DNA of 64,000 bases from Pseudomonas sp. ATCC PTA-122608 (GTDB lineage: Bacteria > Pseudomonadota > Gammaproteobacteria > Pseudomonadales > Pseudomonadaceae): assembly GCF_001952855.1 (NCBI RefSeq), contig NZ_LPNO01000052.1, forward strand, positions 217,845 through 281,844, given 5' to 3'. The position numbers were made by a program, and so were the translations under genes. Within the stretch, counting starts at the first letter, position 1. Every line of letters starts with the position of its first letter. The notes under the pieces were generated by a model. The model did no database searches, was not told where the DNA came from, and saw only the letters and a program-made list of their open reading frames with translations. Below, one piece after another: positions 44,508 through 51,664 of this stretch.

Positions 44508-44804
44508 AAGACCCTGTTCCAAGTGGTCGAGTAATTTGGGGTCAAGAGGATCCAGCGGCCGACCGAGCATGGTCTCTGCCGCCCGCCATAGCTGATCCAG
44601 GCCGCTGGCCAGTTCCTGTTTGCCGGTGGCGCCCAGCAGTAGATAGGACGCGCCCTGGAAGTCTTCGACCTTGAGCCGGAACACCGCCAGCACCTGGTTG
44701 ATCGCCGCGATGCGGCGCAGGCGTTCGCGGCGACGGGGCAGCTCATCGCCCAAGGGATCGCTCCAGTGCAGGTCTTCGCCCAGCAGGCCGCAAAGTCCGC
44801 ACAT
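44502..44804 (-). CDS. Small CGLCG-motif protein of the amide operon
   Basis: 100 residues starting MCGLCGLLGEDLHW, a CxxC pair that could hold zinc, followed by helical sequence (RRERLRRIAAINQVLAVFRL). The start loosely recalls class II glutamine amidotransferases, but nothing else of that fold is present. It lies 13 bases after the SDR stop and before the CobW GTPase, so a metal-linked role (chaperone client or adaptor) is conceivable. The family is unnamed to me. A longer reading from 44918 would overlap the SDR gene. Confidence 0.72.
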   Translation of the reverse strand: MCGLCGLLGEDLHWSDPLGDELPRRRERLRRIAAINQVLAVFRLKVEDFQGASYLLLGATGKQELASGLDQLWRAAETMLGRPLDPLDPKLLDHLEQGLL

Positions 44805-44817
44805 GCTTAGTGCCCGC

Positions 44818-45567
44818 TCATGGCATGACATCGCCGGAGTTCGGGCCCAGGGTCTGGCCGACGAACAGGTTGCCGCCGGGCTCGCTGGCCAGCAGCACCG
44901 CGGTGGGCGCAACTTCATCCGCCAGGCCGAAACGACCCAAGGGCAACTCGGCAGCCTTGGCGCGTTTCCAGGTGTCGCTGATGCCGCCTACCAACGGCGT
45001 CTCAATCGGCCCGGGCGCAATGGCGTTGACCAGAACGTTGTCCTTGGCCACTTCCAGCGCGAGGGATTTGGTGAAGCCGATCACGCCAGCTTTCGCCGCT
45101 GCATAGTGCGTCAACTCGGCACCGCCCTTGATCCCCAGTTGCGAGGCGATGTTGATGATCCGGCCCCAGCGCTGGCCAATCATGTGGGGCAAGGCGCGCT
45201 GGCTGGCGACGAACACGCTGGTGAGGTCGACGCGCAGCATGTCGTTCCACATGTCGATGGTCAGGTCGACGCACCGGGCCTGGGTCAGCATGCCGGCGTT
45301 GTTGACCAGGATATCGATGCCGCCGTAGTGGGTGACACAGGCATCGACGCTGGCCTGGGCGCCGTCGACAGTACCGATATCGGCCACGCACTCGAGGACT
45401 TCGGCACCGAGGTTGCGGCAGGTGATGGCAGTTTCGGCGAGGGTTGCGGCGTCGCGGTCGGCCAGCAACAGGCGTGCGCCTTCGACGGCGTAGGCACGGG
45501 CGATGGCAGCACCGATGCCGCTGCCGGCGCCGGTGATCACGGCGCGGCGGTTAGAGAGTTGGGGCAT
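44818..45567 (-). CDS. Short-chain dehydrogenase/reductase 1
   Basis: 249 residues, classical SDR: cofactor motif TGAGSGIGAA, NNAG, Ser in NIASQL, and HYAAAK with catalytic Tyr/Lys. D38-like acidic residue after strand 2 (LLADRD) predicts NAD. It likely oxidises or reduces a hydroxy/keto intermediate of the operon's substrate. GAGGAG precedes the ATG. Paralogous to the next SDR, but the two are separated by a REP doublet. Confidence 0.92.
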   Translation of the reverse strand: MPQLSNRRAVITGAGSGIGAAIARAYAVEGARLLLADRDAATLAETAITCRNLGAEVLECVADIGTVDGAQASVDACVTHYGGIDILVNNAGMLTQARCVDLTIDMWNDMLRVDLTSVFVASQRALPHMIGQRWGRIINIASQLGIKGGAELTHYAAAKAGVIGFTKSLALEVAKDNVLVNAIAPGPIETPLVGGISDTWKRAKAAELPLGRFGLADEVAPTAVLLASEPGGNLFVGQTLGPNSGDVMP

Positions 45568-45607
45568 GGTGAACTCCTCAAATAATCAAACGGCGAACGC
45601 GGTCAAA

Positions 45608-45700
45608 AATGTGGGAGCGGGCTTGCTCGCGAAAGCGGAGTGCCAGCCAATACATGCGGAACTGATCCACCGCATTCGCGAGCAAGCCCGCTCCCACATT
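45608..45700. repeat. REP doublet (REPIN), GAGCGGGCTTGCTCGC class
   Basis: AATGTGGGAGCGGGCTTGC at the left and its inverted copy ending CCCGCTCCCACATT at the right, between the two SDR genes inside the operon. Same class as 51459, 59788 and 61445. Confidence 0.9.
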
Positions 45701-45727
45701 TGGAGCGAGCCCGGCTTAAAACCGGGG

Positions 45728-46489
45728 TTAATCCGGCCAGCGCACGGTCAGGCCACCATCAATCACGATGCTCTGCCCGGTGAGGTAACTCGATTCCTCA
45801 CTGGTCAAAAACCGCACCAGAGACGCGACTTCATCCGCCCGCCCTACCCGACCCAGCGGGATTGCACGCGCCGCTTTCGCCAGGCCTTCCGGCCCCAGGG
45901 AGTTCTTCGCGTCCAGCGACTGGGGCGTCTCGATCAACCCCGGAATCACCGCGTTGCAACGAATCCCCAACGGCGCCAATTCCACCGCCAGCGACCGACA
46001 CAACCCCGGCACGCCGGCCTTGGCGGCCGCATAGTGCGCATGCTCCTGCCAGCCATACACGCCACCGGCAATCGACGAAATCGCCACCAACGCACCGCCT
46101 TCACTCATGTGGCGGGTCGCCGCGCGGAAGGTGCGCATCACCCCGGTCAGATCGACGTTGAGCATCTCGTTCCACAACTCGTCAGTCATCTCCAGCAGTG
46201 GCGCACGGCGCAGCAATCCGGCGTTGGCCACTGCGTAATCGAGGCGACCGAAGTGCTGGACCGCCTGCGCCGCCAGGTTATCCACCGACGCGGTATCGCC
46301 CACGTCCAATGGCAGCATCAGGCATTCACCGCCGGCCTCTTCCACCAGCGCAACTGTGTGATGCGGGTCATGGGGATCGGCCGGGTAATACCCACCCACC
46401 ACCGCCACGCCACTGCGGGCATACGCCACCGCGAGGGCCTGGCCGATGCCGCTGGCGGCACCGGTAATCAATGCAACTTTACGACTCAT
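45728..46489 (-). CDS. Short-chain dehydrogenase/reductase 2
   Basis: 253 residues, classical SDR: ITGAASGIGQA, NAG in VANAGLL, Ser in AISSIAGG and HAHYAAAK (Tyr, Lys). The end of strand 2 (VVGGYYPADP) lacks the acidic NAD marker, so cofactor preference is uncertain. AAGGAG lies seven bases before the ATG at 46489; an upstream reading to 46582 overlaps the transporter gene and is rejected. Downstream of the MFS gene by 11 bases. Confidence 0.92.
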   Translation of the reverse strand: MSRKVALITGAASGIGQALAVAYARSGVAVVGGYYPADPHDPHHTVALVEEAGGECLMLPLDVGDTASVDNLAAQAVQHFGRLDYAVANAGLLRRAPLLEMTDELWNEMLNVDLTGVMRTFRAATRHMSEGGALVAISSIAGGVYGWQEHAHYAAAKAGVPGLCRSLAVELAPLGIRCNAVIPGLIETPQSLDAKNSLGPEGLAKAARAIPLGRVGRADEVASLVRFLTSEESSYLTGQSIVIDGGLTVRWPD

Positions 46490-46500
46490 CAAATAACTCC

Positions 46501-47841
46501 TTACTGAACGGTTTCCGGACGCACATGGCGTGCGGCAAACATCAACGCACCGGACAGGAAGCACGGCAGCGCGCCGAACCACAGCGCAGCGGTCTGCCAG
46601 TCGCTGCCGGCCGACAACACTTGGGTCGCGCCAAACCCGGCGACTACGGCCCCAATCGGTCCCATGGCATGGATGATCGCGCCACCGGTGGCACGGATGC
46701 TGGTGGGGAAACTTTCGCTGATGAAAAACAGTGCCGCCGAGTACGGCCCGATCAGGAAGAACAGGCCCAGGCTGTAGAGCCCAACCACCATCGCCATGTT
46801 GCTCGGGCCAAACAGCATCCCGGCAAACGACAGCCCGCCGAGCATCCAGCCCAGGCCGATCACGTTGCGCCGGCCGATCTTGTCGCCCATCCAGCCGTGG
46901 CTGAGGTAGCCGCAGTAACCCACCAGGTTCGACAGCACGAGGATGATCAGCGAGTTCTCGAACGAGATGTGGTGCACGCTGACGATCACCGACGTACCCA
47001 ACACGCTGAACACCTGGATCGCGGCCCAGTTGAGCAACAGCGCCGCACCAATCACCAACGTTGCACGGCGGGCCGGGCCACGGAATGCAGCCTTGAGGCC
47101 GGCCTTGCTGTGTTCGTCATAGTCCACGCCGTAGGTCACGGCGACGTTTTGTGCTTCTTTCACCGAGCCGCTTTTGCGCAGCTCGCTGATGCGTTGGTGA
47201 ATCTGGAACTGCGGGCTCTCCTTGAGCTTGCGCGCCATGACCGCAATCACAATCGCCGGGATCGCCGCAAACACGAAGCAGCCCTGCCAGCCAATCACCG
47301 GCAGCAACAGCGCGGTCAAACCTGCCGCGATCAACGCGCCCACCGGCCAGCCGCCTTGGACCAGGCTGTAGATAAAGCCGCGACGCTTGGCCAGTTTCGG
47401 GTCATCGGAAGCAGCGTACAGCTCGCTCAGGTAGGTGGCGTTGACAGTTTCCTCGGCATAACCCAGGCCGCCCAGCGAACGGATCAGGATCAGCGAAGAC
47501 TTGCCCCACGCGCCGCCAATGGCGGTCAGCGCCGAGCAGATTGCCGAACCGGCCACGGTGAAAATAATCCCTTTGCGCCGACCCAGCTTGTCCACGATCG
47601 GACCGATGGCCAGCGCGACCACGGCGGTGCCTACCGCCACCCATGTCGCTATCTGCGCTTGCTCCACTTCACCCCAATTAAAGTGCCGCCCGATTTCCGG
47701 CAGCAAAGTGCCGAAAAGAATGAAGTCATACACCGCAAACACCCAGGCGAAAAACGCGATCCAGGTGGCGAAACGCACTTCCTTGGGCGTCAGTTGCCGG
47801 GGTTTCCAGCCAGTCAGATCAAGCTTGTTGTAGATAGACAT
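46501..47841 (-). CDS. MFS transporter of the metabolite:H+ symporter type
   Basis: 446 residues, 12 membrane helices with a long loop (~210-245) between the halves. Motif A is seen as GPIVDKLGRRKGI and again as GWMGDKIGRRNV, and FISESFPTSIRATGG matches carriers of organic acids and sialate-like solutes. It should bring the operon's substrate into the cell, in line with the cytosolic hydrolases encoded beside it. Confidence 0.9.
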   Translation of the reverse strand: MSIYNKLDLTGWKPRQLTPKEVRFATWIAFFAWVFAVYDFILFGTLLPEIGRHFNWGEVEQAQIATWVAVGTAVVALAIGPIVDKLGRRKGIIFTVAGSAICSALTAIGGAWGKSSLILIRSLGGLGYAEETVNATYLSELYAASDDPKLAKRRGFIYSLVQGGWPVGALIAAGLTALLLPVIGWQGCFVFAAIPAIVIAVMARKLKESPQFQIHQRISELRKSGSVKEAQNVAVTYGVDYDEHSKAGLKAAFRGPARRATLVIGAALLLNWAAIQVFSVLGTSVIVSVHHISFENSLIILVLSNLVGYCGYLSHGWMGDKIGRRNVIGLGWMLGGLSFAGMLFGPSNMAMVVGLYSLGLFFLIGPYSAALFFISESFPTSIRATGGAIIHAMGPIGAVVAGFGATQVLSAGSDWQTAALWFGALPCFLSGALMFAARHVRPETVQ

Positions 47842-47883
47842 GAATCGCGCCTCGGGAGGTTGGCCAGGGTTTAGGTACGGGTG

Positions 47884-48762
47884 TCAGGTACGCGGTTGGC
47901 GGCGGATAAAATCATCGGCGATTTCGTCGAAGGTGACGAAGCGCACGCCGGCATGGCTCTGGATATGTTCGATCAGCCGCTCAAGCATCAGCAGCACTTG
48001 CGGGCGGCCGGAAACGTCGGGGTGGATGGTCATGGTGAACACCGCGTGTTCGTGCTCGCGGTAGACCCAGTCGAACTGGTCGCGCCACATTTCTTCGAGG
48101 TGACGCGGGTTGACGAAGCCGTGGCTGTTGGGGGCTTTCTTGATGAACATCATTGGCGGCAGGTCATCGAGGTACCAGTTGGCCGGGATCTCCACCAGGT
48201 CGGTTTCTTCACCACGCACCAGGGGTTTCATCCAGGTGTCGGGGTGCTGGCTGTAGTCGATCTTGGTCCAGGTGTCACCCTTGCGGACGTAGTACGGGTG
48301 GAAGTCGTTGTGCATCAAGCTGTGGTCGTACTTGATGCCTTTTTTCAACAGCAGTTCGTTGGTGACTTTGCTGAACTCCCACCACGGCGCGACGTAGCCG
48401 GTGGGGCGTTTGCCGGTGACTTGGGTGATCAGCTCGATGGACTTGTCGAGGACGATTTCTTCCTGCTCGGCCGTCATCGCAATCGGGTTTTCGTGGCTGT
48501 AGCCGTGAACACCGATTTCGTGGCCGGCGTCGGCCACCGCTTTCATCTGCTCGGGGAAGGTTTCCATCGAGTGGCCGGGAATAAACCAGGTGGTGCGCAG
48601 GCCATAGCGCTCGAACAATTTGAGCAGGCGTGGTGCGCCGATTTCACCGGCGAACAGGCCACGGGAAATGTCGTCCGGGGAGTCTTCGCCGCCATAGGAA
48701 CCGAGCCAACCGGCGACCGCGTCGACGTCGACGCCAAATGCACAGAGGATGTCTTTAGCCAT
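47884..48762 (-). CDS. Polysaccharide-deacetylase-fold hydrolase, PuuE/imidase-like
   Basis: 292 residues, no secretion signal. NodB-type catalytic pieces are present: FGVDVDAVAGW (Asp), TWFIPGHSMETFP, and IGVHGYSHENP with the H-x4-H metal pair; a later APWWEFS replaces the usual deacetylase arginine loop. Cytosolic members of this type are not polysaccharide deacetylases but cyclic-amide hydrolases: PuuE allantoinase and a ~293-residue imidase known from P. putida. Co-location with an amidase (half-amide hydrolysis) favours imidase. Metal-dependent; the CobW GTPase may supply zinc. Confidence 0.72.
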   Translation of the reverse strand: MAKDILCAFGVDVDAVAGWLGSYGGEDSPDDISRGLFAGEIGAPRLLKLFERYGLRTTWFIPGHSMETFPEQMKAVADAGHEIGVHGYSHENPIAMTAEQEEIVLDKSIELITQVTGKRPTGYVAPWWEFSKVTNELLLKKGIKYDHSLMHNDFHPYYVRKGDTWTKIDYSQHPDTWMKPLVRGEETDLVEIPANWYLDDLPPMMFIKKAPNSHGFVNPRHLEEMWRDQFDWVYREHEHAVFTMTIHPDVSGRPQVLLMLERLIEHIQSHAGVRFVTFDEIADDFIRRQPRT

Positions 48763-48773
48763 GATGTGTCTCC

Positions 48774-50117
48774 TTAAAAAGTGAGTGTGGTTTCGACTGA
48801 CAGCGCGGCCCGAAGCAGGCGCGCGTCTTCGCCGCTGGGGGCGCTGAGCAGCAAACCAGTGGGCAGACCCAGGGCGTCGCGGCCGCTGGGCAGGCTGACG
48901 CCGGGCATGTCCAGCAGGCTGCCGGGCATGGTCAGGCGCAGGGTGGCGAGGTTGGTGCTGACGAACAGTTGATCGTCGGCTTCCAGTGGCGCCAGGGCCG
49001 GGGCCACATGGGCCACGGTGGGGGTGATGAGGATCGCGCCGTCGAGTTCGTCGATAAGCTGCTGTTGCAGGCGGCGACGGGCTTCGTAGAGCGCCAGCAG
49101 TTGGCTGGCCGGCAGCGTGCGGGCCGCTTCAAGGCGACGGCGTACGCGGGGGTCGAGTTGCTCGGCATCAGGGCTGTCGAGCAGGGCTTCGTGGAGGGCG
49201 AAGGCTTCGAAGGAGCCAAGCCAGCCTTGTTGCTGGATCAGGTCGAGGGTGGCCTGGAAGGTCTTCGAGGGGCGCACATCAATCAGCGCACCTTCGGCTT
49301 TCAAACGGTCCAGGCAACGCTGCAGGTTATCGCGCACCGCGGGTTCGACGCGGGCGTCGTCGAGCACATTTTGTTCGACCCAAAAACGCTGGCCATTGAG
49401 GCTTCGGGCCTGGCGTGGCGGGCGCTGGTCGCGAGCGTTGAGCAGGTCGTCGATGGCCAGCGCATCGCGCACGCTGCGGGTCAGCGGGCCGAGGCTGTCG
49501 AGGGTGTGGGCCAGCGGGAAAACGCCGTCGCGGCTGTAGCGCCGGCAACTGCTGCGATAACCCACTACGCCATTCAGTGCTGCGGGGATACGGATGGAGC
49601 CGGCAGTGTCGGTGCCCATGGCGATCGGTACGATGCCGGCCGCCACGGCGACGGCTGAACCGGACGATGAGCCGCCAGGAATCCGTGGCTGATCAACGCT
49701 GCTCGGGTTGTGCGGCGTGCCGAAATGCGGGTTCAGGCCCAGGCCGGAATACGCCAGCTCGCTGAGGTTGGTCTTGCCCACGCTGACCATGCCGGCGCGG
49801 CACAACAGGCCTACGCTCGGCGCATCCAGCAAGGCGGCCGGTGCCTGGGTGCGATAGAGGGCGCCCGCTGTGGTAATGCTGCCGGCCACATCAAACAAAT
49901 CTTTCCAGGCCAGGGGCACGCCGTCGAACACGCTCAACGGCTGGCCGGCACGCCAACGGGCAGCGGACGCTTCGGCCTCACGGCGGGCGCGCTCGGCGGT
50001 CAGGGAAATGAATACGCTCGGGACCTTGCTCGCGTCGGCAAGTGCCTGTTCAAGTGCCTGCACCGGGTCGCTGCGACCGCTGGCGAAATCCTCGGCCAGT
50101 GAAGTGGCGTCTGACAT
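48774..50117 (-). CDS. Amidase-signature enzyme, candidate half-amidase
   Basis: 447 residues of the amidase signature family with the full Ser-cisSer-Lys triad: Lys in PLAWKDLFDV, cis-Ser in PGGSSSGSAVAV, and nucleophile Ser in GTDTAGSIRIPAA. It hydrolyses a linear amide in the cytosol. As the first gene of the operon next to the imidase-like gene, it may cleave the half-amide released from a cyclic imide to a dicarboxylate plus ammonia. Divergent from the GntR gene over a 290-bp region with operator-like repeats. Confidence 0.88.
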   Translation of the reverse strand: MSDATSLAEDFASGRSDPVQALEQALADASKVPSVFISLTAERARREAEASAARWRAGQPLSVFDGVPLAWKDLFDVAGSITTAGALYRTQAPAALLDAPSVGLLCRAGMVSVGKTNLSELAYSGLGLNPHFGTPHNPSSVDQPRIPGGSSSGSAVAVAAGIVPIAMGTDTAGSIRIPAALNGVVGYRSSCRRYSRDGVFPLAHTLDSLGPLTRSVRDALAIDDLLNARDQRPPRQARSLNGQRFWVEQNVLDDARVEPAVRDNLQRCLDRLKAEGALIDVRPSKTFQATLDLIQQQGWLGSFEAFALHEALLDSPDAEQLDPRVRRRLEAARTLPASQLLALYEARRRLQQQLIDELDGAILITPTVAHVAPALAPLEADDQLFVSTNLATLRLTMPGSLLDMPGVSLPSGRDALGLPTGLLLSAPSGEDARLLRAALSVETTLTF

Positions 50118-50137
50118 GGGAATGACCTTTTAAAAAC

Positions 50138-50158
50138 GTACATATTAATAAAATGTAC
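50138..50158. promoter_or_regulatory. Operator-like inverted repeat near the amidase start
   Basis: GTACAT (50138-50143) and ATGTAC (50153-50158) form a perfect inverted repeat with a 9-base AT core (ATTAATAAA). The same ATTAATAA...GTACATTTT block recurs at 50314-50330 on the GntR side. Candidate GntR operator for the catabolic operon. Confidence 0.5.
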
Positions 50159-50301
50159 ATTTTACAAAGGCAGCTTTCGTGCCAGTCTCGTTGACACCGC
50201 GTTGGGCATGTCGGGCAGCTTGAAGCAGATACACGGCCTAGATGGGTTTCAGACATCAAAAGAAATATCGGCGGGCGTTTAACACTCGTCCACAATGAAA
50301 T

Positions 50302-50328
50302 AATGTATCTTTTATTAATAAGTACATT
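50302..50328. promoter_or_regulatory. Operator-like repeat near the GntR start
   Basis: AATGTA (50302-50307) and TACATT (50323-50328) flank a 15-base AT-rich core that contains ATTAATAA, as in the 50138 site. Its position ~80 bp before the GntR start suggests autoregulation. Confidence 0.45.
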
Positions 50329-50407
50329 TTGGTGCAGAAAAGTAACAACTCCCTCTGCAGGCCCCAAAAAAGTGCCACCGACGTGGCGCAGAGTGACAGG
50401 CGCAACT

Positions 50408-51442
50408 ATGAGAGAATCCCCGGCCACCGACCCGTTTGCTCCAGAGAACCCGATGAAAGCAGTGTCAGCCTCGGCTTCCCGTTACGCGATGATTCACCAG
50501 GTTTTGCGCGATGCCATCACCCACGGCACCGCGCGCCATGGCCTGGTGTTGCTGGAAGCGCCGCTGGCCGAACTGTTCGGCACCAGCCGGGTGCCGGTGC
50601 GCAAAGCCCTGAACCTGCTGCATGACGAAGGGCTGATCTGCCGCTTTGATGGCCGGGGTTACCTGATCAACCCCGAGGGCCTGGACATGGAGCCGCTGCG
50701 CCTGCCCCTGAGCCATGCGCACCTGGGCCTCAACGGTGAAGATGAATTGGTGGACACCCGGCCACTGGGGGAGCGAATCGTCGAGGAAATCGGCGCAGCG
50801 CTCTCGACCTGCATCGCCTTCGGGCATTACCGCCTGGATGAGCAGGCTGCCGCCGAGCACTACAACGTCAGCCGCGCGGTGGTGCGCGAAGCACTGATGC
50901 GCCTGCGGGACCGTGGCCTGGTGGAAAAAGAACCCTATTCCCAATGGCTGGCCGGGCCGCTGACCGCCCGGGAAGTCACCGAAGACTACGAACTGCGCGC
51001 CTGCCTGGAGCCGGAAGCCCTGCGCCAGAGCGCGCCAAACCTCGACCGCGACCTGCTGCAAGCCATGTTGCAGCGGGTGCTCGATGCCCAGGACAGCGCC
51101 CATTGCAGCCTGGAAGAAATCGAGCAAATCGAGGAAGACCTGCACCAGCACTGCCTGGCGGGCCTGCAAAACCGCAAGATCGCCGCGCTGATTCGCCAGG
51201 GCCAGAGCCCGATGATCATCAGCCGAATTTTCTACCGCCTGCTGGGCATTGGTGCCGATCCGGCGATGCTGGCCGAGCACCGGCTGATCCTTGAGCTGTT
51301 GCTGCATGGCGCATTCGACGCCGCCGCACTGAACCTGCGCGAGCACCTGCAACGGGCCAGGCAGCGGATGTTGCAGCGTTTGAAGGTGCTGTCGGTGCTG
51401 CCTGAACAGCCTTTACCGGCCTACTTGCACAAACTCAGTTGA
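50408..51442 (+). CDS. GntR-family regulator with two winged helices and an FCD domain
   Basis: 344 residues. A first GntR-like winged helix lies at ~22-92 (PLAELFGTSRVPVRKALNLL, then LLICRFDGRGYLI-like wing). A second, canonical one lies at ~116-185 (DEQAAAEHYNVSRAVVREAL, LRDRGLVEK), and an FCD-type all-helical ligand domain fills ~190-325. Ordinary FadR-type regulators have only one winged helix. It is divergent from the amidase operon and is its likely controller. Start uncertain: ATG 50408 (chosen) or 50453. Confidence 0.85.
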   Translation: MRESPATDPFAPENPMKAVSASASRYAMIHQVLRDAITHGTARHGLVLLEAPLAELFGTSRVPVRKALNLLHDEGLICRFDGRGYLINPEGLDMEPLRLPLSHAHLGLNGEDELVDTRPLGERIVEEIGAALSTCIAFGHYRLDEQAAAEHYNVSRAVVREALMRLRDRGLVEKEPYSQWLAGPLTAREVTEDYELRACLEPEALRQSAPNLDRDLLQAMLQRVLDAQDSAHCSLEEIEQIEEDLHQHCLAGLQNRKIAALIRQGQSPMIISRIFYRLLGIGADPAMLAEHRLILELLLHGAFDAAALNLREHLQRARQRMLQRLKVLSVLPEQPLPAYLHKLS

Positions 51443-51458
51443 CGAAATGCAATCGAAA

Positions 51459-51548
51459 ATGTGGGAGCGGGCTTGCTCGCGAATGCGGCGCATCAGTCAC
51501 AGATGCATTGACTGACAGAGCGCATTCGCGAGCAAGCCCGCTCCCACA
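51459..51548. repeat. REP doublet (REPIN), GAGCGGGCTTGCTCGC class
   Basis: ATGTGGGAGCGGGCTTGCTC at the left, inverted copy at 51521-51548, in the gap between the GntR and lon genes. Arms are near-identical to those at 61445 including the inner GAATGC/GCATTC. Confidence 0.92.
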
Positions 51549-51664
51549 CTTGTTCAGCGGCGCTTTTGAAAATATTGTGCAATATGTTGCTATCTCACCC
51601 CACCCATTGAAACCACGGCCGACCTGCCCCATCTAACCTGCATACTTCCTTATGCAGGTGCCCC

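Noticed and set aside
44502..44804. CGLCG protein as a class II glutamine amidotransferase
   Set aside because: Only the first few residues resemble the N-terminal nucleophile motif; at 100 residues with a helical remainder, the fold cannot be present.
50303..50407. Earlier start for the GntR gene
   Set aside because: The first codons coincide with the AT-rich operator-like repeat at 50302-50328, and the encoded residues look non-conserved.
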